Part shown: piece by piece, positions 4,669 to 12,097 of the stretch
How positions within the stretch are numbered: position 1 is the first letter of the stretch
How the letters are laid out: every line of letters starts with the position of its first letter
Source: JAHFUI01 sp041485905
GTDB taxonomy: Bacteria; Acidobacteriota; Vicinamibacteria; Vicinamibacterales; CAVVIG01
Length of the DNA: 15,992 nucleotides
Assembly: GCA_041485905.1 (NCBI GenBank)
Contig: JBGPKK010000103.1
Span: 1-15,992, forward strand
Reading direction: 5' to 3'
Notes under the pieces: model-generated
The model's input: the letters and a program-made list of their open reading frames with translations, nothing else
Told to the model about the DNA's origin: nothing
Databases searched by the model: none
Program-made: the position numbers and the translations under genes

Positions 4669-6423
4669 ATGGTTCGATCTTCGTGGCAGTCGCGATTCAC
4701 GCTCGCTCTGCTGCCCGCGTTCATACTCGGTTGGGCCGCCTGCGGATCCAGCCTCAAGACTAAAACCCCGGTCGTCACTGCGACTGCTCCCGCAGCTGTC
4801 CAGCTCGTCCTCGTTCAGCCAGCCGTAAAGATTGCGCCGGCGCCGGTCGAAGATCCTGTTCTTACGCTGATTGCCACTTCCGACGGCCATTTCAAGGCGG
4901 GTCAACATCAGCTCGACCTCGGCCACGTTGAAGCCGCGAAGCTCGAGTTTAACCACGCGGTTGACGTCTTGATCGAGTCGCCGTACGGCGGCCGGACGGA
5001 GCCGCGCATCCGGGAACATTTCGACCGGCTCGTCGATCGAATCAGCACGTACGAGGTAAAAGCGCTGGCCGAAGGCGACGGGTTTACCGAGACGAAATAC
5101 GAAGCTGCGTCAATTGATGCCTTGCTGGCGCTCTCGACCACGTTCGAGGCGTCGGCGGCAAAGCCGGAGCTCAAAAGCGCCGTCCAGTCGGATTTGCAGA
5201 CCGACGGCCACGACATCTCCATCCCGCTCAACCAGCGCGTTCTGTCGTACATCGATCTGTTCCAGGGGCGGCTCCACGATTTCATCGAAGAGGGCATGAA
5301 GCGCGGCGGTAAGTATCTGCCGATGATTCAAAGCGTCTTCCGGGCGGAAGGCTTGCCGTTGGATCTGGCCTACGTGCCGCTGATTGAGAGCGCCTTCAAA
5401 CCGAACGCCTTGTCACGGGCCAAGGCCAAGGGCGTGTGGCAATTCATGAGCGGCACGGCGCTCGAAAACGGCCTGCGGCGCGACTGGTACATCGACGAGC
5501 GATCGGACCCTGAAAAGGCGACCGTCGCTGCGGCCAGATACCTCAAGACCCTGGGCAATCTCTTCAGCGGCGACTGGCATCTCGCGCTGGCCTCCTACAA
5601 CGGCGGGCCGGGCCGCCTGCAGCGCGCGATCAAGCGCGTCGGCGTCGAGGATTTCTGGAAGCTGGCCGAGAAGCCGAAGGTGCTGCCGCGCGAGACCCGC
5701 GAGTACGTCCCGATGATTCTGGCGGCCATCGTCATCGCGAGGAACCCGGCACAATACGGCTTCGAGTTCGACCCGGAATCCCCGGCCGAGTACGACCAGA
5801 TTACGGTGCCGCGGCCGGTCGATCTGCGGCAGGTGGCCGAATGGGCCGGCACGACCATCGACGAGATCCAATCGCTCAACCCTGAGCTTCGCCGCTGGAC
5901 CACGCCGGTCAAAGCCGCGCAGTACGAGCTACGGGTACCGGCCGGCACTGCTGAGCGCGTTCTGGCGAAGTTGGAGGACGCGCCTCCAATCGCCTTCACC
6001 TCGTTGAAGTGGTACACGGTGAAACGCGGCGACACGCTGCCGCTGATCGCGCGAAAGCTGAGCGTCAGCAAGGCGGATCTCGCCGAGGCGAACTATCTCA
6101 AGGTGACGACCCGCGTGGCCCCTGGCCAGAAGCTTATCGTGCCTCGTGAGACCACGCCGCTCATGGCGGCTCGTACCGAGCGGACCGTGCCGGTCGCCGA
6201 CTCGCGGCCCATCGCGACCGAGCAACACGTCGTGCTGGCCCAGGATTCGCGGGGTTCCGACCGCGTGAAGGTGCTTTATCGGGTGAAGCAGGGCGATACC
6301 CTGGCGTCCATCGCCAGGCTGTTCAAGACCTCGGTCGCCTCGCTTCGGACGTGGAACACGATGCCGGGAACCCGCATTGCGGCGGGCGATCGGCTCACGA
6401 TTTACACGGTCACCGCGGACTGA
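4669..6423 (+). CDS. mltD: MltD-like lipoprotein lytic transglycosylase with LysM domains
   Basis: The product is 584 residues from the ATG at 4669. I chose that start over upstream in-frame codons because GGAG lies 8 bases before it and because the protein then begins with a lipoprotein signal (hydrophobic LALLPAFILGWAAC, lipobox WAAC). Such enzymes cleave peptidoglycan glycan strands non-hydrolytically, leaving 1,6-anhydro-MurNAc ends, at the envelope. A helical region of about 150 residues precedes the SLT catalytic domain (about 225-360), with catalytic Glu240 in YVPLIESAF, then AKGVWQFMSGTA, the LASYNGGPGR motif and the RETREYVPMILAA stretch typical of MltD. A degenerate LysM-like segment (about 385-440) and two clear LysM repeats follow (about 448-493, WYTVKRGDTL; about 537-582, YRVKQGDTL), which bind peptidoglycan. 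It appears to be a single-gene unit with its own promoter and structured leader. Confidence 0.93.
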   Translation: MVRSSWQSRFTLALLPAFILGWAACGSSLKTKTPVVTATAPAAVQLVLVQPAVKIAPAPVEDPVLTLIATSDGHFKAGQHQLDLGHVEAAKLEFNHAVDVLIESPYGGRTEPRIREHFDRLVDRISTYEVKALAEGDGFTETKYEAASIDALLALSTTFEASAAKPELKSAVQSDLQTDGHDISIPLNQRVLSYIDLFQGRLHDFIEEGMKRGGKYLPMIQSVFRAEGLPLDLAYVPLIESAFKPNALSRAKAKGVWQFMSGTALENGLRRDWYIDERSDPEKATVAAARYLKTLGNLFSGDWHLALASYNGGPGRLQRAIKRVGVEDFWKLAEKPKVLPRETREYVPMILAAIVIARNPAQYGFEFDPESPAEYDQITVPRPVDLRQVAEWAGTTIDEIQSLNPELRRWTTPVKAAQYELRVPAGTAERVLAKLEDAPPIAFTSLKWYTVKRGDTLPLIARKLSVSKADLAEANYLKVTTRVAPGQKLIVPRETTPLMAARTERTVPVADSRPIATEQHVVLAQDSRGSDRVKVLYRVKQGDTLASIARLFKTSVASLRTWNTMPGTRIAAGDRLTIYTVTAD

Positions 6424-6433
6424 ACTCCAGCGC

Positions 6434-6469
6434 CGGGTAAGTCGGGTTGCCCGGGTACGTCGGGTACGT
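6434..6469 (+). repeat. Four degenerate 9-bp tandem units (CGGGTACGT type)
   Basis: CGGGTAAGT, CGGGTTGCC, CGGGTACGT and CGGGTACGT run head to tail, starting 10 bases after the mltD stop codon. The last two are identical. A 27-base spacer (three times nine) separates this array from the larger CCTGACCTR array, so the 9-bp register is kept. No hairpin or terminator function is evident. Confidence 0.7.
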
Positions 6470-6496
6470 ACTTCGCGAGGGCGCCCACAAGACCGA

Positions 6497-6595
6497 CCTG
6501 ACCTGCCTGACCTGCCTGACCTGCCTGACCTGCCTGACCTGCCTGACCTACCTGACCTACCTGACCTACCTGACCTACCTGACCTACCTGACCCA
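6497..6595 (+). repeat. 9-bp tandem repeat array, 11 units (CCTGACCTG x5, CCTGACCTA x5, CCTGACCCA x1)
   Basis: Five identical CCTGACCTG units are followed by five identical CCTGACCTA units and one CCTGACCCA, 99 bases without interruption. The switch from one unit type to another in a single block suggests expansion by replication slippage or recombination at two separate times. The array is intergenic between mltD and the beta-sandwich repeat gene. It can be read as (Asp-Leu-Pro)n, but that frame is antisense or out of frame with both neighbours and has no credible start. The final unit supplies the candidate -35 box of the next gene. Confidence 0.92.
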
Positions 6596-6616
6596 CCAGA
6601 CCCAGTTTGGTATGCT
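6588..6616 (+). promoter_or_regulatory. Candidate promoter whose -35 box is the last tandem repeat unit
   Basis: CTGACC (6588-6593, 4 of 6 to TTGACA) is 17 bases from TATGCT (6611-6616, 4 of 6 to TATAAT). Transcription would start near 6623, ten bases before the ATG at 6633. Every unit of the array contains the same CTGACC hexamer, so the array presents a ladder of -35-like sites. Only the last is correctly spaced from the -10 box. Confidence 0.35.
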
Positions 6617-6632
6617 TGGCGTCTAACACACC

Positions 6633-9077
6633 ATGCGACGAGCGGCTGCGGCCCTCGTAATCCTCAGCGCGATGGCGCTGATTGGCCAGGCACAAGCTCG
6701 ACCGCCTTCACCGCGCGACACCCCGTCTTCCAGAACCGGCACCGGCAGCATTCGCGGACGGGTCCTTACCGCCGACACTGGCACGCCGGTTCGGAACGCA
6801 CGAGTGGGCCTCGCGGCCGCAGCCGGCGCTCTCCCAATCGTCCTGACCGACGATGAAGGCCGTTTTGCGGTCACCGCATTGGCGGCCGGCCAATACACGG
6901 TGACGGTCTCCAAGCCCGGCTACCTGAAGACCGGCTCGACGAATCCGATTCAGTTGACCGATGCCGCCGCAGTCGACGACGTCGAGATCCGTGTCTCGAG
7001 GAGCGCAGCCATCTCCGGTCGAGTCGTCGACGATCTGGGCGATCCCGTCGTCGGGACCACGGTGATCGCCGAGGAGGCGGGCCGCGGCCTCGTCGCCCAG
7101 ACGGCCCGGGGAAGCAGTAACGTCGCGCCCGCCGGCAGGGCGCAAACCGACGACCTCGGCGAGTACCGGATCGGCGGACTCCCTGCTGGAAGCTTTCTCG
7201 TCAGCTCGATGGGTCGCGCCATGCCACCCATTGGTCCTCAAGGGGCGGATAGCATCGGCGAGATTTTCGTCACGGTCAACGGGGTCGTTCGCGTCACGCC
7301 CACGTTCGATGGACTGGCGTTCCAACTGCCAGCCAGCTTGCCCGGGCGCTATTACTATGGCGGCGTGCAACGCGCGGCGGACGCCTCGCCGATTACGGTT
7401 GGCGCCGGCGACGAACGAACCGCCGTCGACATCGTCCTTCCGTCCAACCCGACCTTCCCGCGGAGCGGTGCCGCCGCGGCCTCACGAAGAAATCCGGCGA
7501 CCGGCGTGCTCCGCGGCCTCACGTTGCGCTCGGACGGCCGCGCGCTCGGGCAGGCATCGGTCGGGGTCGAATCGCTCGACCAGGTCTTCCATGGCGCCGT
7601 CACTTCGGACAGCGAGGGCGTGTACGAGTTCCAGGAACTCCCGGCCGGCGCTTACAGGCTGTACGCAAGCAAGACAGGGTTTGATTACATCGAGTTCGCC
7701 CAGCGGGCCGCGTTCGAACGCGGACAGCCGGTCCGCGTGAACGCCGGCGAGCTTCGCGACCGCGCAGACCTCTCGCTTCCCCGCCTCGGCGCGATCGCCG
7801 GGCGCCTCGTCGATCAATACAGCGATCCGGTCGAGGGGGCGCGAGTCCGCGTGCTCCAGCTGACCTTCTCGGCGGGCCGACGCCAGCTCGTCGATGTGCC
7901 CGGCGTGCAGCCTGGCAAGACCAATGACGCCGGCCGCTATCGGATCTACGGGCTGCGCACCGGCCAGTACTTCGTCAGCGCGGTCGTCGGCCAGGTGGAC
8001 GTCGCGCGGCCGATGGCGGATCTTCCCGGATACGCGCCCACCTACTACCCGGGGACGCCGAACCCTGGCGAGGCGCGACCGATTGCGGTCGGATGGGCGC
8101 AGAACGTCGACAGCGGCGACCTCCCACTCTCCCAGGTCCGCACCGCGCGGGTGACGGGCTCGGCGTTCAGCTCGCAGGGCGATCCCATCCGCGGCGGGCT
8201 GCTGCTCGTCGCCAGTCAACGATCGGAGGCGGTCGCGCCGATGCGCGTCGGCGCGCTCATCTATCCGGATGGGACATTCGAGTTCCCGAATGTCGCGCCG
8301 GGCGAGTACGTCATCCAGGCCTTCAGGGCGCGCATCACCCGCTCGACGGAGGCCGAGTTCGGCATGCAGTTCGTTATCGTCAACGGATCCGACGTCACCA
8401 GGGTCGTGGTGCGAACGTCGCCGGGCTCGACCATCGCCGGGCGCGTCACGTTCGACAGCGCCGAAACGCCCAACCCCCGCGAGTTCGAACTGTCGCCGGT
8501 TCCCGTTGACGCCGACACGTCGCCCTTCATGGCCGGGCCGCTCGGCCAGGCCGAGATCGAAAACGACTGGACCTTCACGCTGGCGGGCATCAGCGGATCC
8601 CGGCGGCTGCGACTTACGCACGCACCGTCGGGCTGGGCGTTAAAGGCGATCTACGCGAACGGGATCGATGTGACGGACACGGCGCTGCCCTTCGGCACGG
8701 CGGACCAGTCACTCCGCGGCATCGAGGTCGTCCTGACGAATCGGCTCGCCGAGGTATCCGGCCGCGTGCCGGACGCACGCGCGTGCGCCATCACGGACTG
8801 CGACGTCACTGTCTTCGGGACCAATCGGGAACAGTGGTATCCGGACTCGAGATTCGTGAAGCGCGTCACTCCGACACGCGACGGCGCCTTCAGCATCAGA
8901 GGATTGCCGTCCGGCGAATATTTTGTCGCGGCTGTCGGTCGGCGGCAGAGCTCCACGGAGAAGAACGACGAGTGGCAGGCCCCGGAGCTCCTTGACGCCC
9001 TCGCCCGGCAGGCCAGTCGCGTCGGACTGACCGAGGGACAGAGGGTCTCGGCCAGCCCGACGTTGCTCGTGAAATAG
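6633..9077 (+). CDS. Secreted multi-domain protein with carboxypeptidase-regulatory-like beta-sandwich repeats
   Basis: The product has 814 residues and a Sec signal peptide (RRAAAALVILSAMALIGQAQA, cleavage probably after AQA). The rest consists of about seven related beta-sandwich modules, each opening with a G-R-V or similar turn and closing with D-x-G-x-[FY]-x-[FVI]-x-x-L-x-x-G-x-[YF]. Examples are GRVLTADTG with DDEGRFAVTALAAGQYTVTV, GRVVDDLGD with DDLGEYRIGGLPAGSFLV, and later modules starting near residues 291, 386, 505, 598 and 706. These match the CarboxypepD_reg-like fold. There is no peptidase motif, TonB plug, barrel or membrane anchor, so it is probably a secreted or periplasmic binding or structural protein; ligand unknown. 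Such families are abundant in Acidobacteriota. No Shine-Dalgarno precedes the ATG, and the predicted leader is only about ten bases. It converges with the coiled-coil gene across 48 bases. Confidence 0.85.
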   Translation: MRRAAAALVILSAMALIGQAQARPPSPRDTPSSRTGTGSIRGRVLTADTGTPVRNARVGLAAAAGALPIVLTDDEGRFAVTALAAGQYTVTVSKPGYLKTGSTNPIQLTDAAAVDDVEIRVSRSAAISGRVVDDLGDPVVGTTVIAEEAGRGLVAQTARGSSNVAPAGRAQTDDLGEYRIGGLPAGSFLVSSMGRAMPPIGPQGADSIGEIFVTVNGVVRVTPTFDGLAFQLPASLPGRYYYGGVQRAADASPITVGAGDERTAVDIVLPSNPTFPRSGAAAASRRNPATGVLRGLTLRSDGRALGQASVGVESLDQVFHGAVTSDSEGVYEFQELPAGAYRLYASKTGFDYIEFAQRAAFERGQPVRVNAGELRDRADLSLPRLGAIAGRLVDQYSDPVEGARVRVLQLTFSAGRRQLVDVPGVQPGKTNDAGRYRIYGLRTGQYFVSAVVGQVDVARPMADLPGYAPTYYPGTPNPGEARPIAVGWAQNVDSGDLPLSQVRTARVTGSAFSSQGDPIRGGLLLVASQRSEAVAPMRVGALIYPDGTFEFPNVAPGEYVIQAFRARITRSTEAEFGMQFVIVNGSDVTRVVVRTSPGSTIAGRVTFDSAETPNPREFELSPVPVDADTSPFMAGPLGQAEIENDWTFTLAGISGSRRLRLTHAPSGWALKAIYANGIDVTDTALPFGTADQSLRGIEVVLTNRLAEVSGRVPDARACAITDCDVTVFGTNREQWYPDSRFVKRVTPTRDGAFSIRGLPSGEYFVAAVGRRQSSTEKNDEWQAPELLDALARQASRVGLTEGQRVSASPTLLVK

Positions 9078-9083
9078 AACTGC

Positions 9084-9123
9084 GGCGCAGGACTTAATGG
9101 TGGCGCAGGACTTTAGTCCTGCG
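9084..9123. repeat. Direct repeat plus perfect palindrome between convergent genes
   Basis: CGCAGGACTTTAGTCCTGCG (9104-9123) is a perfect palindrome with 9-base arms and a TT centre. A partial copy, GGCGCAGGACTT, lies 18 bases upstream at 9084-9095. The palindrome ends 2 bases before the coiled-coil gene's stop codon and lies 26 bases past the other convergent stop, so it may serve as a two-way transcript-end hairpin. There is no T-run. It could equally be a dispersed palindromic repeat. Confidence 0.65.
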
Positions 9124-9125
9124 AC

Positions 9126-11846
9126 TCAGGCGGTCTTCCTGCCTTCCTCGGTTTTTCCCGCCCCGCGAAGCTGTCTGATGCCCTTCTCGATGCGCTCGGC
9201 CAGCTCCCGCTCGTGCTGGAGCGTCCGCAGCGTGTTGCGCGCTTCCTGGAGCGTGAAGTCGAGCTGCGCGACTTTCTCGGCCACGTGATCGATGACGGCC
9301 TTCTGTTCGCCGAGCGTATCCAGATTGATCCGCACATCGTCGAGCAGGTGCACGATGGCGTTCGCCTTTGTCTGGACTTCATCGACGAGCTTACGGCCTG
9401 CGTCGATCGACGCGATACGCTCGTCGGTTTCGGCGATCCGGGACAACAGCTCGTCAACCCGGCCCTTGAGCGCAGTGATGGTGGCGCGCTGCTCGGTGAC
9501 GTGCGCCAGATCGGCCTTGCTCCGCGCGCCGATCTCGTGCACCACCTGCACTTCGGCCTTGACCGCGTTGACCAGCTGCTCGCGGCTGGCGATGACCTGG
9601 ATGCTCTTGTCGAGCTCGTCAGCCACCTGTTTGATTTCGGCCAGGCGCGATTCCACGGCCGCCAGCTTCCGTTCCCCGAACGCCACCTGCGTGCGGCGCT
9701 GTTCCAGCTGCTTGAACATCGTCTCGGCGCGGGCCAGCTGATCTTCTGAGGCCTGGATGTGGCTGACGGCATCGCGTTGACGGCTGTGCACCCGATCGAG
9801 CTCGACGAGCAGCTCGTCCTTCATCGACGTCGAGCGGACGAGCGCTTCCGACAGCGCCTGCATCTGACGTGTCCGTTCGGTGACTTCCACGGCCACCGAA
9901 CGGCTGGCGGCCACCAGGTCCGCGAACCGCTTTTCCTGTTCCGCGACGCTGGCTTCGTCGAACTTCACGGCGCCGATCCGCTGGCTGGCGGTCGCGATGT
10001 CGGCCTTGAGGCCGGCGAACTTGGCCACGAGCGGCACGAGCCGGTTTTCCAGCGCCCGTACGGCCTCGAGCTTGTGCTGCGCGTCGACCATCTGCGCACC
10101 GAGCCCGTCGCACGCGCTCTGCAACGCTTCGACCTCGGCCCGACGCGCGAGTTGTACCTCGAGCTTCTTGTCGACGTCGGCGCTGACGAGATTGAGACCG
10201 TCCAGGCGTCCCTCGAGCTTCTCGACGAAGGGGACGCGCGCGCTGACGCGGGAGATCTGGGCGTCGAGCTGCGCGACCGATTCGTTGAGCCGCGTCGCTT
10301 TCTGGGTCGCGTCTTCGAGCAGCTTCATCTTGCCGAGAATCGCGTCCATCTTGGTCTCGAGCTCCGGCGCGCGGGTCGAGAGCGCCGTCATCCGCTCGCC
10401 AAACGCCTCGAGCGACACGCGATCGGCCCCGAGCTTGTCCCGCAGCTGCGCGATCTCGGCGTGCGATTTGTAGAAGTCCTGCACTTCCTTCCGGAGCCCC
10501 TCGAGATCCTGGCGGCTCTGGCCGAGCGCGTCCATCTGCCACGTGGTCTTCTTCGCGAGATCGTCGACCTGCGACAACCGCTCGTGCAGCGTCTCGAGCG
10601 ACAGCTGCTTCTTCGTCAACTCGTCTGACTGCGCAAACAGCGAGTCGAACCGCTTGGTGAGGCCATCGATCTTCTGCGACAGGTCGATGAGGTTCTTGTC
10701 TTTCGCCGCGAGGGCCAGCATGCGCGTTTCCGCATCGCCTACCGTGGCCTGCAGCGACCGGAGCCGCTCGTCGAAGACTTCGAATTCCTTCTTCTTGATG
10801 GCGAGCGTGTCCACCTGCCCGCGGACCGCGTCGAGCAGCGTGGCGGCATCCTTGGCGAGACGCGTTGTGTCGCGCTCGGCCTCCTGCCGCGTCCTGGCGG
10901 CCGCTTCGAGCTGCACGTTGGTGTCCTGCGCAAGCTTCTCGATTCGACCGACCGTCTCCTCCGCCTTCGCCGCCTGCTTCATGCCCTCGTTCAACTTGCC
11001 GAGCTGAACGTCCATCGACCACACCATCTCGTTGACCCGGTTGGCCTGGACGACCGCGTGCTCGACGGCGTGTTGCTGGCTTTCGAGCGCCTTGGCTTTG
11101 AGCGAGACGTGCTCGGCGAGCGAGTTGAGCGCCGTCAACCGCTCCTCGGTGCTCTGGCTCAGCTCGTGCAGCTGCACCAGTGGACCGAGTTTGGTTTCGA
11201 TCTCCTTCATCGTCGCCATCGCAGCGGTGGTGTCCTCGCGCGCCTCGCGCGATGTGTCGCGGATCTTGGTGTAGTCCTGGGTCAACGTCGTCGCCAGCGA
11301 CCGAATCTGGTCGAACTCGGTCTTGAGGGTCCCGACGTGGCTCACCGACTGCTTCACCTCGGTCTGCGCCTCGCGCATCTGGCCGCGGAGCTCCTCGAGC
11401 GCGGCGCGCTCCTTCTTCAGCATTTCGACGGTCGCGTGCGTCTGCAGCGCCTGCGAGGAGAGCTGCTGGACCGCCTCGCGATGCTTCTGCAGCACGCCGT
11501 CGGGCCCAATCGCCTTCTGCGTGGACTGCTCGGCCTGCTGGGCCGATTCCTTCAGGCCCTGGATCCGTTTGTCGATGTCTTCCACTTCCCGCGTGCGATC
11601 GTCGAGCGTCTTGATTCGGGCCGCGATCTCATCGAGCCTGGTGGCGACAATCGCGGCCTGGCCGCCAATCTGCTCGAGCGATTTACTGAGCGGCGTCAGT
11701 CTGGCGCCGCCGGTCGTGAGCGCCGTAAGCATGGCGCTGACCGCCTTGCGCTCTTCCCGCGCCGTCGCGATGAGGAGCTCGAGCTCGGTGGTCTGTTGCT
11801 GGATCAACTTGCTCTTGGTGCTGCCGGTTTTGAAGACATCAAGCAT
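9126..11846 (-). CDS. Large coiled-coil protein of unknown function
   Basis: The product is 906 residues from the ATG at 11846 (MLDVFKTGSTKSKLIQQQ). An upstream in-frame GTG or ATG would add a 31-residue stretch with Cys, Trp and Pro that is unlike the rest, so I reject it; a GAGAG lies 6 bases before the chosen ATG. Nearly the whole length is heptad-like, rich in Glu, Lys, Gln, Arg, Ala and Leu, with only about six prolines, one cysteine and two tryptophans. There is no signal peptide, membrane segment, Walker A motif or SMC head. Segments such as LDEIAARIKTLDDRTREVEDIDK, cut by short Gly/Pro hinges (GPDG, RAPE, RVPF), suggest a jointed rod over 100 nm long if fully extended. It could be a cytoskeletal scaffold, a filament or a partner of envelope or chromosome machinery. 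Similarity to SMC or myosin tails would be compositional, so I name no function. It stands alone between a convergent and a divergent gene. Confidence 0.85.
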   Translation of the reverse strand: MLDVFKTGSTKSKLIQQQTTELELLIATAREERKAVSAMLTALTTGGARLTPLSKSLEQIGGQAAIVATRLDEIAARIKTLDDRTREVEDIDKRIQGLKESAQQAEQSTQKAIGPDGVLQKHREAVQQLSSQALQTHATVEMLKKERAALEELRGQMREAQTEVKQSVSHVGTLKTEFDQIRSLATTLTQDYTKIRDTSREAREDTTAAMATMKEIETKLGPLVQLHELSQSTEERLTALNSLAEHVSLKAKALESQQHAVEHAVVQANRVNEMVWSMDVQLGKLNEGMKQAAKAEETVGRIEKLAQDTNVQLEAAARTRQEAERDTTRLAKDAATLLDAVRGQVDTLAIKKKEFEVFDERLRSLQATVGDAETRMLALAAKDKNLIDLSQKIDGLTKRFDSLFAQSDELTKKQLSLETLHERLSQVDDLAKKTTWQMDALGQSRQDLEGLRKEVQDFYKSHAEIAQLRDKLGADRVSLEAFGERMTALSTRAPELETKMDAILGKMKLLEDATQKATRLNESVAQLDAQISRVSARVPFVEKLEGRLDGLNLVSADVDKKLEVQLARRAEVEALQSACDGLGAQMVDAQHKLEAVRALENRLVPLVAKFAGLKADIATASQRIGAVKFDEASVAEQEKRFADLVAASRSVAVEVTERTRQMQALSEALVRSTSMKDELLVELDRVHSRQRDAVSHIQASEDQLARAETMFKQLEQRRTQVAFGERKLAAVESRLAEIKQVADELDKSIQVIASREQLVNAVKAEVQVVHEIGARSKADLAHVTEQRATITALKGRVDELLSRIAETDERIASIDAGRKLVDEVQTKANAIVHLLDDVRINLDTLGEQKAVIDHVAEKVAQLDFTLQEARNTLRTLQHERELAERIEKGIRQLRGAGKTEEGRKTA

Positions 11847-12097
11847 GGAAGACTCTCGACTCTGCGGCCATGAATGTCCGCGCGAAAATGGTTGGATATT
11901 GTTCGTCGGGCACCACTTGAGGCCGCGCCCGCAAAGCATAAAACGTATCGGCGCCGATCGTCACGATCTTCATCCCCTGCCGTCTGTCACACCCTCCTGC
12001 TGGGCAGAATCTGCGTCATCAGCCGCGTCCGGACTCGACAACTCGTTGAAAACAAAGGCGGAAGCCCCCGGCGCTCCCGCTTGCATGTGGATGAGCC
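11847..12097. other. Divergent intergenic region between the coiled-coil gene and comM
   Basis: These 251 bases hold no supported gene. I found no convincing -35/-10 pair for either gene. The only notable motif is a small perfect palindrome, GATCGTCACGATC (11956-11968, 6-base arms around one C), which could be an operator but is short enough to occur by chance. An in-frame TGA at 12092-12094 marks the 5' limit of the comM reading frame. Confidence 0.5.

Noticed and set aside
6377..6856. Frame encoding (Asp-Leu-Pro) repeats across the 9-bp array
   Set aside because: It overlaps the ends of two real genes in other frames and has no start or ribosome site of its own. The 9-bp repeat unit simply leaves one frame open.
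9759..11873. Long plus-strand frames opposite the coiled-coil gene (289 and 271 codons)
   Set aside because: They are antisense to a regular heptad protein. Their Leu/Arg/Glu/Asp-rich periodicity is a mirror of the coiled-coil codons.
11847..11939. Longer start (11939) for the coiled-coil protein
   Set aside because: The extra 31 residues contain Cys, Trp and Pro and no heptads, unlike the rest. The ATG at 11846 gives a clean start with a purine-rich site upstream.
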